From contig CANRDG010000101.1 of assembly GCA_947629275.1 (NCBI GenBank), positions 1-6,567 on the forward strand: a DNA stretch of 6,567 nucleotides, written 5' to 3'. Shown here one piece after another: positions 1 through 5,484 of the stretch. This DNA comes from an uncultured Clostridia bacterium (GTDB lineage: Bacteria > Bacillota > Clostridia > Oscillospirales > Ruminococcaceae). The notes under the pieces were generated by a model. It had not been told where the DNA came from. It worked only from the letters and a program-made list of their open reading frames with translations, and made no database searches. The position numbers and the translations under genes were made by a program. The first letter of the stretch is position 1. Each line of letters begins with the position of its first letter.

Positions 1-158
1 GCGTTCGCCCAGTCGGTGGGGTCTTGTTCCGCGTAACCGTTTTTCGGCTGATACATCGGGTATTCAATAGTGTTTGACGCTATCACAGCGCCGCCTTGGT
101 CAAACAGCACCGTCTTCGTGCCGCTCGTACCGCAGTCAACACCTATCATATAAGACAT
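1..158 (-). CDS. xylB: Xylulokinase, N-terminal fragment (FGGY kinase family)
   Basis: ATP-dependent cytosolic kinase that phosphorylates D-xylulose to D-xylulose 5-phosphate, the step after xylose isomerase. Only the first 52 codons are inside the window; the rest lies beyond position 1. Residues 5-16 read IGVDCGTSGTKT, the phosphate-1 loop of the FGGY/hexokinase/actin fold, with Asp8 and the Gly-Thr-Ser turn. Residues 40-50 (NGYAEQDPTDW) match the 'EQDP..W' block near the N-terminus of xylulokinases. The ATG at 158-156 is chosen because GGAG (170-167) lies 8 nt upstream. The gene shares its strand with xylA, but 843 bp of hairpin-rich DNA separate them. I see no convincing -35/-10 pair directly upstream, only an AT-rich stretch at about 170-185, so it may depend on read-through from xylA or on a weak promoter. 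Other FGGY sugar kinases start similarly; the xylA neighbour favours xylulokinase. Confidence 0.9.
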   Translation of the reverse strand, partial: MSYMIGVDCGTSGTKTVLFDQGGAVIASNTIEYPMYQPKNGYAEQDPTDWAN

Positions 159-201
159 AAAATCATCTCCTTATAATATAATAATTGCGCTTCCGCAGTG
201 T

Positions 202-332
202 CTTGCTGTCTGCTTAAGCAGACGCAAGCCAGCAATGCACACGTTGATACTTCGTATCAAGTGCAAATTACTTAGCCGCCGAAAGTGGGGCGGCTATTTC
301 AGAATATGCTCGAAAGCTCGCATATTCTGAAA
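202..332. repeat. String of four hairpins upstream of xylB
   Basis: Four inverted repeats lie close together. (1) CTTGC 202-206 pairs with GCAAG 224-228, enclosing the palindrome GTCTGCTTAAGCAGAC (208-223). (2) TGCAC 236-240 pairs with GTGCA 261-265, enclosing TTGATAC/GTATCAA with a TTC loop. (3) AGCCGCC 274-280 pairs with GGCGGCT 289-295. (4) A 13-bp stem joins 297-309 to 320-332 (TTTCAGAATATGC and its complement). The frame of hairpin 2 (CACACGTTG...CAAGTGC) resembles the hairpin at 5449-5481 (CACACATTG...CAAGTGC), so it is probably part of the same repeat family. Hairpins 3 and 4 have no counterpart there. Confidence 0.75.
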
Positions 333-378
333 CCGTAATTCTTTTGCATAGTCCGTTTAGTTTAATTAGCGAACAACT

Positions 379-440
379 AAAAATCCCTCGCCGCCAAAAA
401 CGGTCGGCGGCGCATACCTTGCGGTATGACGGGCTTTTTT
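379..440 (+). repeat. 62-bp double-hairpin repeat, copy 1 (candidate bidirectional terminator)
   Basis: Identical to 5485-5546 at 59 of 62 positions. A 7-bp stem CGCCGCC (389-395)/GGCGGCG (406-412) with loop AAAAACGGTC is followed at once by CATACC (413-418)/GGTATG (423-428) with loop TTGC. Flanking AAAAA...CCC and GGG...TTTTTT can close the pair as a three-way junction, leaving a T-run on either strand. Two of the three differences from copy 2 are a paired change (T415:A426 to C:G), which supports a real folded structure. It lies antisense to xylA and xylB but could terminate transcription in both directions. Confidence 0.8.
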
Positions 441-680
441 CTTCACCGCTCCACAATTTCAGCACACCGCCTTACTACTTCCGTTGCACCAACAACCCCA
501 CTACCTAAAAACCACTCCCCCTATACGTCGCTGGAAGAATATTCTGCCAGCGGCTTCTGTTTTGGGAAGGTCTGAGGGTGGGTATTAAAATCAAGATATT
601 CAGAAATAAAGGGCAGGAAGTGTGGCTTTTCACAAACCTATTGCGCACGCAGGGAAAATAGTCGGGTCTCCTCAAAAGGG

Positions 681-955
681 AGGCTCTCTCTTGCAGGAGC
701 AGCGTTCCCATTGGGAATGCCAGAAGAATTTTTCGCCCCAAAATTTAAAAGCGAAAAATTCTTCCCGCGGTCGTTTACGACCGCTACCCTCTTAGAAAAT
801 AATCCATTGGATTATTTTCTAATTCACCCCTTGCAGAGCGCACGTTGTGTTTGTGGGACGCCGCCCCACACCCCGCAAGCCTTGGCAGTTGCGAAGCAAC
901 TGTAAAAAAGAGCTTGACCGAAAACTTTCCCGTTCTTGACAAGAGTTTATAAGTT
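681..955 (+). repeat. Modular hairpin-rich intergenic element, copy A
   Basis: Shares its framework with the inverted copy at 5569-5775: CTCTCTTGCAGG, a GCGTTCCC stem (702-709/713-720), a 14-bp stem with 3-nt loop (792-805/809-822), the tract AATTCACCC.TTGC.GAGCGC (about 821-841), and a terminal block with CGAAAACTTT and TTCTTGACAAGA. Between these are hairpins specific to this copy: 724-736/751-763 (13 bp), 767-773/778-784 (GCGGTCG, loop TTTA), 852-857/865-870 (TGTGGG) and 886-892/896-902 (CAGTTGC, loop GAA). The 14-bp stem differs from copy B by three paired changes that keep every base pair. The pattern suggests a dispersed element with interchangeable hairpin modules. The ends are approximate. 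Confidence 0.75.
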
Positions 956-1001
956 AGTGTGTAATTCAAAAATTAATTCTTGCCTCTCGTTATCTTGCCT
1001 C

Positions 1002-2327
1002 TTACAGCGAGAACATCACGTTGTTTATAATGCTCTCCAGCATCTCCTGTCTGCCGCTCGTCAGCGAGTCGGTAACTTCGCCTTTCTCAAGCGCATACTT
1101 CTCAAGATCCGCCATAGTTACCTTGCCGTCAATGATGTCTTTGCCAATGCCAGTCGTCCAGGAAGCGTACCTGTCAGCAACAAACTTGTCAAGTCTGCCG
1201 TCCTCGATAAGCTTAACAGCTATCCTCAGACCAAGCGCAAATGTGTCCATACCTGCAATGTAGCTCAGGAAAATGTCTTCAGGCGTGAACGAGCCTCTGC
1301 GCGCTTTCGAGTCAAAGTTCAAGCCGCCGTTTGTAAAGCCGCCTGCCTTCAGAACTTCATACATACACATAGCCGCATCGTAAATGTTCGTCGGGAACTG
1401 GTCGGTGTCCCAGCCAAGAAGCGTGTCACCCTGGTTGGCATCTATCGAACCGAATACACCGTTTATTCTGGCAACTCTCAGCTCGTGCTGGAAAGTGTGC
1501 TGCGCCAAAGTCGCGTGGTTAGCCTCAATGTTCATCTTGAAATCCTTGTCAAGACCGTACTTTCTAAGGAAACCTATAACAGTCGCAGTGTCAAAATCGT
1601 ACTGGTGCTTCGTCGGCTCCTTCGGCTTCGGCTCAATGTAGAAATCACCCTTGTAGCCTATCGAGCGCGCGTAATCAACAGTCATCTTCATAAGGCGTGC
1701 CATGTTGTCAAGCTCTAAGCCCATGTCAGTGTTCAGCAGAGTTTCGTAACCCTCTCTGCCGCCCCAGAATACATAGCCCATGCCGCCCAGTTTTACGGTA
1801 GCTTCAACAGCCTTCTTTATCTGCGCCGCAGTGTAAGCAAATACATCAGCAGAAGGCGATGTGCCTGCACCGTGCATATACCTCGGGTGATCAAAGCACT
1901 TCGCAGTGCCCCAAAGCAGCTTCTTTGAAGGGTCAGACTTCATCTTCTCTGAGATGTAGTCAACTACCTTTTCAAACTTCTCATTCGTCTCCGCAAGCGT
2001 GCCGTATTCCGGCGAAAGATCGCGGTCGTGGAAGCAAAAGTAATCGATAGAAAGTTTGTCCATTATCTCAAAAGCGGCATCGACCTTAGCCATAGCCCTC
2101 TTTTCGGGGTCACTTTCGCCCCATGACTTGTCAGCCGTGCCAACACCGAACATATCAGTGCCGTCACCTCCCATAGTGTGCCACCACGAAAGAGCAAATT
2201 TCAGATGCTCTCTCATAGGCTTTCCTGCTATCACCTCGTCAGGGTCATAGTATTTGAACGCCAGTGGGTTTGTGCTGTTTTTTCCCTCGTAAGGGATCTT
2301 GCCGATGTTTTCAAAGAACTGTGGCAT
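1002..2327 (-). CDS. xylA: Xylose isomerase, class II
   Basis: Cytosolic, metal-dependent aldose-ketose isomerase converting D-xylose to D-xylulose (also D-glucose to D-fructose), the entry step of xylose catabolism. The 441-residue product has the normal class II length and all expected active-site residues: His100 and Asp103 (CFHDRD), Trp188 (VFWGG), Glu232 and Lys234 (IEPKPKEPTKHQ), Glu268 and His271 (IEANHATLAQH), Asp296 (SIDANQGD), Asp307 and Asp309 (GWDTDQFPTN) and Asp339 (LNFDSK). An in-frame ATG lies 15 nt further upstream (2342-2340), but it overlaps the GGAGG Shine-Dalgarno sequence at 2340-2336. That sequence sits 8 nt before the ATG at 2327-2325, so the shorter start is chosen. 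A strong promoter lies at 2444-2416. xylB follows on the same strand after 843 bp. Confidence 0.98.
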   Translation of the reverse strand: MPQFFENIGKIPYEGKNSTNPLAFKYYDPDEVIAGKPMREHLKFALSWWHTMGGDGTDMFGVGTADKSWGESDPEKRAMAKVDAAFEIMDKLSIDYFCFHDRDLSPEYGTLAETNEKFEKVVDYISEKMKSDPSKKLLWGTAKCFDHPRYMHGAGTSPSADVFAYTAAQIKKAVEATVKLGGMGYVFWGGREGYETLLNTDMGLELDNMARLMKMTVDYARSIGYKGDFYIEPKPKEPTKHQYDFDTATVIGFLRKYGLDKDFKMNIEANHATLAQHTFQHELRVARINGVFGSIDANQGDTLLGWDTDQFPTNIYDAAMCMYEVLKAGGFTNGGLNFDSKARRGSFTPEDIFLSYIAGMDTFALGLRIAVKLIEDGRLDKFVADRYASWTTGIGKDIIDGKVTMADLEKYALEKGEVTDSLTSGRQEMLESIINNVMFSL

Positions 2328-2340
2328 AGTCTTTACCTCC
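2325..2340 (-). promoter_or_regulatory. Ribosome binding site that sets the xylA start
   Basis: GGAGG at 2340-2336, then 8 nt, then ATG at 2327-2325. The upstream in-frame ATG (2342-2340) overlaps the GGAGG and has no ribosome site of its own at a suitable distance. Confidence 0.85.
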
Positions 2341-2396
2341 AAAATGTTTGTATTTTAATGTTTCAAACGTCTTCATACGCCCGTTTTGACAAGCCA

Positions 2397-2410
2397 CAAA
2401 AACGTTTACA
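2397..2410 (-). promoter_or_regulatory. Putative operator at the xylA transcription start
   Basis: The minus strand reads TGTAAACGTTTTTG, with a perfect 8-bp palindrome AAACGTTT (2400-2407) at about +3 to +10 of the predicted transcript. The central CG flanked by A/T arms resembles LacI/CcpA-type sites: the CcpA cre consensus is matched on the left side, but the right-hand CA is missing. A second ACGTTT lies about 35 bp downstream in the leader (AAACGT on + at 2365-2370). The position would block transcription. Which protein binds is unknown. Confidence 0.45.
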
Positions 2411-2415
2411 TTTGA

Positions 2416-2444
2416 ATTATACTACATTGTCAGCCGCTTGTCAA
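2416..2444 (-). promoter_or_regulatory. Consensus sigma-A promoter of xylA
   Basis: The minus strand reads TTGACA (2444-2439), a 17-bp spacer, then TATAAT (2421-2416): a perfect match to both boxes at optimal spacing. The expected transcription start is near 2409, giving a 5' leader of about 80 nt. A promoter this strong in front of a catabolic gene suggests control by repression. Confidence 0.88.
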
Positions 2445-2483
2445 TCGCAATATATTAAAATTTTTATTTTCCGCTATAAACAC

Positions 2484-2512
2484 TTGCAAACAGTCTTTCA
2501 ATGTGCTATAAT
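2484..2512 (+). promoter_or_regulatory. Sigma-A promoter with extended -10 for the HTH gene
   Basis: TTGCAA (2484-2489), a 17-bp spacer, then TATAAT (2507-2512) preceded by TGC (2504-2506), an extended -10 TGn motif. The expected start is near 2519, leaving a leader of about 18 nt. Its -35 box is separated from that of the divergent xylA promoter by 39 bp of AT-rich DNA. Confidence 0.85.
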
Positions 2513-2536
2513 ATAAAGCAGAGGGGTGAGTGTAAA

Positions 2537-2758
2537 ATGGGATTTCCCGAAGAACTTAAAAAATTCAGAAAAAAAGCAAAACTCAGCCAAATGGCGCTTG
2601 CGGACGCGGTAGGCGTGTCGTTCACTACAATAAACAGATGGGAAACGGGCAAAGTAGAGCCTAATTTCAAAACTCTCAAGCTGCTCAACGACTACTGTAA
2701 GAGCATCGGCGTAGATCATGTTTTTCATAAGACATACAAGCCGAACAAGAAAGGCTGA
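2537..2758 (+). CDS. Small XRE-family helix-turn-helix protein
   Basis: A 73-residue single-domain DNA-binding protein, probably a transcriptional regulator. Residues 5-57 form an HTH_3/Cro-C1 domain: the helix leading to LSQMALADAVG (16-26), the turn, the recognition helix SFTTINRWETG (28-38), and the signature KVEPNFKTLKLL (39-50) typical of this family. A basic tail follows (HKTYKPNKKG); there is no sensor or second domain. The ATG at 2537 is chosen because AGGGGTGA (2522-2529) lies 7 nt upstream and the promoter start falls near 2519, so an upstream in-frame ATG at 2501 would be inside the promoter. It is transcribed divergently from xylA across a 209-bp shared region. Control of xylA or of itself is a positional guess only; no target site can be assigned from the sequence. 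Confidence 0.88.
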   Translation: MGFPEELKKFRKKAKLSQMALADAVGVSFTTINRWETGKVEPNFKTLKLLNDYCKSIGVDHVFHKTYKPNKKG

Positions 2759-2768
2759 CGGCTTTTTT
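2738..2768 (+). terminator. Intrinsic terminator overlapping the end of the HTH gene
   Basis: AAGCCG (2738-2743) pairs with CGGCTT (2759-2764), and a run of six T's covers 2763-2768. The 5' arm lies inside the last codons of the HTH gene and the stop codon is in the 15-nt loop. The long loop makes it only moderately strong. Confidence 0.55.
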
Positions 2769-2780
2769 ACAAAAACGTAT

Positions 2781-2809
2781 GGCGGCGCTTGTTGCCGCCT
2801 TTACTTTTT
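2781..2809 (+). terminator. Second terminator-like hairpin, just before the ACT gene
   Basis: GGCGGC (2781-2786), loop GCTTGTT, GCCGCC (2794-2799), followed by TTTACTTTTT. It lies 13 bp after the previous terminator and ends about 18 bp before the ACT-domain start codon. It is either a tandem terminator of the HTH gene or a leader attenuator for the next gene. I see no good promoter between it and the ACT gene, which keeps the attenuator option open. Confidence 0.6.
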
Positions 2810-2826
2810 CTGAAAGGAACATTTAT

Positions 2827-3096
2827 ATGAGAGCGATAATAACAGTAATAGGAAAAGATACCATAGGCATACTCGCAAAAGTCTCAGCGAAGTGTGCAGA
2901 GTATAACGCAAACGTCATAGAGGTAACGCAGTCTATCATGCAGGATCTGTTTTGTATGATAATGCTTGTCGATATATCGAAACTCAGCGCCGATTTTGCC
3001 AAACTCAGCGATGCCATGCAGCAGCTCGGCGAGCAGCAGGGTCTGAAAATACACACCATGCATGAAGATATTTTCAACTGTATGCACCATATTTAG
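2827..3096 (+). CDS. ACT-domain protein, UPF0237 type
   Basis: An 89-residue protein that is almost entirely one ACT domain, a small-molecule (often amino-acid) binding fold. Residues 1-20 (MRAIITVIGKDTIGILAKVS) give the first strand and the Gly-Ile turn leading into helix 1, where ACT ligands bind at domain interfaces. NANVIEVTQSI (28-38) and LFCMIMLVDIS (41-51) are strands 2 and 3, and the second helix and last strand complete the fold by about residue 78. The length matches the UPF0237 family, which commonly sits beside UPF0210/DUF711 genes, as here. The ATG at 2827 is chosen over an in-frame ATG at 2779 because AAAGGAA (2813-2819) lies 7 nt upstream and the earlier ATG would run through the terminator hairpin. 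The ligand is unknown; a regulatory partnership with the next protein is an inference from repeated pairing. Confidence 0.93.
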   Translation: MRAIITVIGKDTIGILAKVSAKCAEYNANVIEVTQSIMQDLFCMIMLVDISKLSADFAKLSDAMQQLGEQQGLKIHTMHEDIFNCMHHI

Positions 3097-3126
3097 AGTT
3101 AAGAGGTAAGAAGTTAGAAGTTAGAA
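3096..3126. repeat. Short 7-bp tandem repeat after the ACT gene
   Basis: Four and a half imperfect heptamers (GAGTTAA, GAGGTAA, GAAGTTA, GAAGTTA, GAA) begin at the last base of the ACT stop codon. They are purine-rich and may have arisen by slippage. A similar purine-rich sequence follows the xylA stop codon on its coding strand (AGAGGCAAGA repeated). Confidence 0.65.
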
Positions 3127-3202
3127 ATGTTCTTGCAGGGTTTGCAGGGGCTTTTCTTTCCTGCGGTTTACGACTAGAAGCAAGAGGTTTTAACTTTAAC
3201 TT

Positions 3203-3231
3203 TTGTGCGTTTTTAATGCTGCGTGTATTAT
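3203..3231 (+). promoter_or_regulatory. Possible weak promoter before the UPF0210 gene
   Basis: TTGTGC (3203-3208), a 17-bp spacer, then TATTAT (3226-3231). The -10 matches the consensus at 5 of 6 positions, the -35 only at TTG. A hairpin GCGCTG/CAGCGC (3234-3250) follows directly and would sit near the 5' end of the transcript. The gene could instead be read from the ACT gene across the 204-bp gap. Confidence 0.3.
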
Positions 3232-3233
3232 TC

Positions 3234-3250
3234 GCGCTGTCGCGCAGCGC
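3234..3250. repeat. GC-rich hairpin in the leader before the UPF0210 gene
   Basis: GCGCTG (3234-3239), loop TCGCG, CAGCGC (3245-3250). Its 13-mer GCGCTGTCGCGCA recurs exactly at 5423-5435, upstream of the second repeat island, but without the closing arm. It is probably a fragment of a dispersed repeat. No T-run follows on the + strand, so it is not a classical terminator. Confidence 0.6.
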
Positions 3251-3300
3251 AATAAATATTAACTTTAGATAAATCCAAATCCCGTTAGGAGCTGATTCTT

Positions 3301-4656
3301 TTGATCAACGCATATGACATCTTAGAAACTATCCGCATGATAGATGACGAGTGCCTCGATATTCGCACAATCACCATGGGTATCTCTCTGCTCGACTGTA
3401 TCGACAGCGACATTAACACCGCCTGCAAAAAGGTCTACGACAAAATAACTGCCAAAGCCGCACACCTAGTCGAGGTCGGCGAGAGCATAGAAAAGGAACT
3501 GGGCATACCTATTATAAATAAGCGTATTTCCGTTACGCCTATCGCAATAGTTTCAGCCGCCTGCAAATGCTCCCCCGTGCCGTTTGCAAAAGCAATGGAC
3601 GAAGCCGCAAAAGCGGTCGGCGTGAACCTTATCGGCGGCTATTCCGCCCTCGTCCAAAAAGGCTTCTCAGCAGGCGACATTGAGCTTATAAACTCTATCC
3701 CCGAAGCTTTGGCCTGTACCGAAAGAGTCTGCTCGTCGGTCAACGTCGGCTCTACCAAAACGGGCATAAATTTAGATGCCTGTAAGCTCATGGGCGACAT
3801 AATACGCCAGTGCGCCGAAAAAACCGTAGATAAGGCCTGCTTCGGCGCTGCAAAACTCGTCGTTTTCTGTAACGCGGTCGAGGACAACCCCTTTATGGCT
3901 GGCGCGTTCCACGGCGTAGGCGAGCCTGACTGCATGATAAACGTCGGCGTCTCGGGGCCGGGAGTTGTAAGGGCAGCCCTTGCAAAATACCCCGACGCCA
4001 ACATCACCGAAATTGCCGATATCATAAAGAAAACATCATATAAAATTACCCGCGTAGGACAACTCGTCGGTCAGCTTGCTTCAAAACGGCTTGGCGTGCC
4101 GTTCGGTATCGTAGACCTCTCGCTTGCTCCTACCCCTGCGGTCGGCGACAGCGTTGCGCACATTCTCGAAGAAATAGGTTTAGAGCAATGCGGCGCGTGC
4201 GGTACTACTGCAACCCTCGCCATGCTCAACGATGCCGTCAAAAAAGGCGGCGTAATGGCTTGTTCAAAAATAGGCGGTCTCTCGGGCGCATTCATACCCG
4301 TTTCTGAGGACGCAGGCATGATAGACGCCGCAAAAAGCGGTACTCTTTGTATTGAAAAGCTGGAGGCAATGACAGCCGTGTGTTCCGTCGGTCTGGATAT
4401 GATAGTCGTTCCCGGCGATACCACCGCAGACGTGCTTGCAGCAATTATCGCCGACGAAGCCGCCATAGGCATGGTCAACTCAAAGACCACCGCCGTAAGA
4501 ATTATCCCTGCCATAGGCAAACAGGTCGGCGAGGAGCTCGACTGGGGCGGTCTGTTCGGCCGCGGACCCGTAATGCCCGTAAAAACGTCGTCACCGTCAA
4601 AATTCATAAGCCGCGGCGGTCAGATACCTGCCCCCATGCAGTCACTGAAGAATTGA
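3301..4656 (+). CDS. UPF0210 / DUF711 (PFL-like fold) protein
   Basis: A 451-residue cytosolic protein of the UPF0210 family, full length for the family and often labelled 'PFL family protein' for fold similarity to pyruvate formate-lyase. The reaction is unknown. Family signatures: IRTITMGISLLDC (21-33), IINKRISVTPIAIV (71-84), GGYSALVQKGFS (112-123), NVGSTKTGINLDA (148-160), FMAGAFHGVGEPDCMINVGVSG (198-219), EQCGACGTTATLAMLNDA (295-312, with Cys297 and Cys300), GLSGAFIPVSEDAGMI (326-341), VVPGDTT (369-375) and DWGGLFGRGPVMPV (414-427). It starts with TTG at 3301, supported by AGGAG at 3287-3291, 9 nt upstream; the reading frame matches the usual family N-terminus. The ACT gene precedes it by 204 bp and the CmpB-like gene follows after 10 bp. 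I see no C-terminal glycyl-radical motif of the RVxGY type, so a radical mechanism should not be assumed. Confidence 0.95.
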   Translation: MINAYDILETIRMIDDECLDIRTITMGISLLDCIDSDINTACKKVYDKITAKAAHLVEVGESIEKELGIPIINKRISVTPIAIVSAACKCSPVPFAKAMDEAAKAVGVNLIGGYSALVQKGFSAGDIELINSIPEALACTERVCSSVNVGSTKTGINLDACKLMGDIIRQCAEKTVDKACFGAAKLVVFCNAVEDNPFMAGAFHGVGEPDCMINVGVSGPGVVRAALAKYPDANITEIADIIKKTSYKITRVGQLVGQLASKRLGVPFGIVDLSLAPTPAVGDSVAHILEEIGLEQCGACGTTATLAMLNDAVKKGGVMACSKIGGLSGAFIPVSEDAGMIDAAKSGTLCIEKLEAMTAVCSVGLDMIVVPGDTTADVLAAIIADEAAIGMVNSKTTAVRIIPAIGKQVGEELDWGGLFGRGPVMPVKTSSPSKFISRGGQIPAPMQSLKN

Positions 4657-4666
4657 GGCGATAAAA

Positions 4667-5392
4667 TTGCACGATATTTCAGTATATTTCCTGTGCTTTA
4701 TGGTATATAGCATTATAGGCTGGGTGTACGAAGTCTCTCTGTACCTCGTCCGCGATAAAGTCTTTGTCAACCGCGGTTTCCTCAACGGCCCGTACCTGCC
4801 TATATACGGCTGCGGCGCAATGGCAGTCGTGCTGCTTTTCGGCGATATGGGCGATTTAAAAAGCATACCTGCATTATTTTTCTCGTCCGTCATGGTCTCT
4901 TGTATACTGGAGTACCTCACCTCCTACATAATGGAAAAACTGTTCCATGCGCGCTGGTGGGATTACTCCGACTACCGCTTCAACCTCAACGGGCGAATAT
5001 GCTTGTCAGCAGCCATAGTTTTCGGCGTATTATCGGTGCTTTTGATAAAGTTTATACACCCCTTTGTTTCCGGTATTCTTTATAAATTGCCGGAGGCAGG
5101 CGCAGAAATAGCCGCCGCGTTCGTCGTGGGATTTTTCGCGACTGATATCATTCTTACCGTTATCGCTGTCACAGGACTTCAAAAACGCCTCGAAGAAGCT
5201 CGGGTACGACTGGAGCAGGAATGGCAGAAAAACGTCGAAGCCGCAAAAGAGCGCCGCGCAGCCCTTGTGGAGCGCCTCGGTGTGCAGCATAAACGTCTTA
5301 TAAAAGCCTTCCCGCATATGAAAACCGAAAAGCACAGCGACATTCTCACCGAGATTCGCGAGGCTATAAAAGAGCGTTCGCATAAGAAATAA
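4667..5392 (+). CDS. Putative ABC-transporter type IV membrane protein (CmpB-like, PF06541)
   Basis: A 241-residue integral membrane protein of unknown substrate. Hydrophobic segments lie at about 5-25, 44-59, 65-84, 111-130 and 144-168. Family motifs are present: GWVYE (18-22), RGFLNGPYLPIYGCGA (36-51), E82 and TS..ME (85-90) and RWWDYSDYRFNLNGRICL (96-113). Residues 171-205 are highly charged and helical (LQKRLEEARVRLEQEW and onward), probably a cytoplasmic coiled coil beyond the usual membrane domain. The TTG at 4667 is supported by GAGG (4655-4658), 8 nt upstream, which overlaps the stop codon of the UPF0210 gene. The 10-nt gap implies translational coupling and one transcript. Despite the family name there is no ATPase gene here, so transport is not shown. 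A double-hairpin repeat 93 bp downstream may terminate the transcript. Confidence 0.88.
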   Translation: MHDISVYFLCFMVYSIIGWVYEVSLYLVRDKVFVNRGFLNGPYLPIYGCGAMAVVLLFGDMGDLKSIPALFFSSVMVSCILEYLTSYIMEKLFHARWWDYSDYRFNLNGRICLSAAIVFGVLSVLLIKFIHPFVSGILYKLPEAGAEIAAAFVVGFFATDIILTVIAVTGLQKRLEEARVRLEQEWQKNVEAAKERRAALVERLGVQHKRLIKAFPHMKTEKHSDILTEIREAIKERSHKK

Positions 5393-5448
5393 CATTTTTT
5401 ATTTTCGTGTTGATAATATTTTGCGCTGTCGCGCACCCTGCGGAGCCA

Positions 5449-5481
5449 CACATTGCCAGACTGTGAACAGTCTGGCAAGTG
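5449..5481. repeat. Hairpin preceding the second double-hairpin repeat
   Basis: TTGCCAGACTG (5453-5463), loop TGAA, CAGTCTGGCAA (5468-5478): a perfect 11-bp stem, extended by CAC/GTG around a bulged A. The frame CACACATTG...CAAGTGC parallels hairpin 236-265 (CACACGTTG...CAAGTGC) although the inner stem differs. Here it directly abuts the double hairpin; in the left island about 110 bp with two extra hairpins lie between. Confidence 0.75.
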
Positions 5482-5484
5482 CCG

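Larger units (their letters stand above)
159..1001. other. 843-bp gene-free stretch between xylA and xylB, filled with hairpins and repeats
   Basis: No open frame here looks like a real gene. From left to right it holds a string of four hairpins (202-332), a 62-bp double-hairpin repeat (379-440), an apparently plain stretch (441-680) with one hairpin at 529-552 (CGCTGG/CCAGCG), and a modular hairpin element (681-955). A 9-bp direct repeat TCTTGCCTC (978-986 and 993-1001) abuts the xylA stop codon. The stretch interrupts what would otherwise be a normal xylA-xylB operon. Confidence 0.8.

Noticed and set aside
202..332. Regular hairpins considered as a CRISPR array
   Set aside because: The stems differ in sequence, there are no identical repeats with unique spacers of constant length, and no cas genes are present.
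159..340. Hairpin string considered as a riboswitch for xylB
   Set aside because: I recognise no known aptamer core, and hairpins of the same framework recur at an unrelated locus (5449-5481).
268..465. Minus-strand reading frame whose peptide (VCAADRFWRRG) also appears at 5179-5553
   Set aside because: The shared peptide is just the translation of the 62-bp DNA repeat; there is no ribosome site and the rest of the two frames is unrelated.
505..741. 78-codon minus-strand frame in the xylA-xylB gap
   Set aside because: No family resemblance, no good ribosome site, and it runs into the hairpins of copy A.
936..966. TTGACA (936-941) with TGTAAT 18 bp downstream, a possible + strand promoter
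   Set aside because: TTGACA is part of the conserved palindrome TTCTTGACAAGA of the repeat element, the -10 is weak, and it would read antisense into xylA. Not enough to call.
936..1718. 260-codon open frame on + opposite xylA
   Set aside because: It is antisense to a complete, clearly functional xylA, has no recognisable domain and no ribosome site. It is a codon-bias shadow.
4071..4607. 178-codon minus-strand frame inside the UPF0210 gene
   Set aside because: Antisense shadow of a full-length conserved coding sequence with biased codon use.
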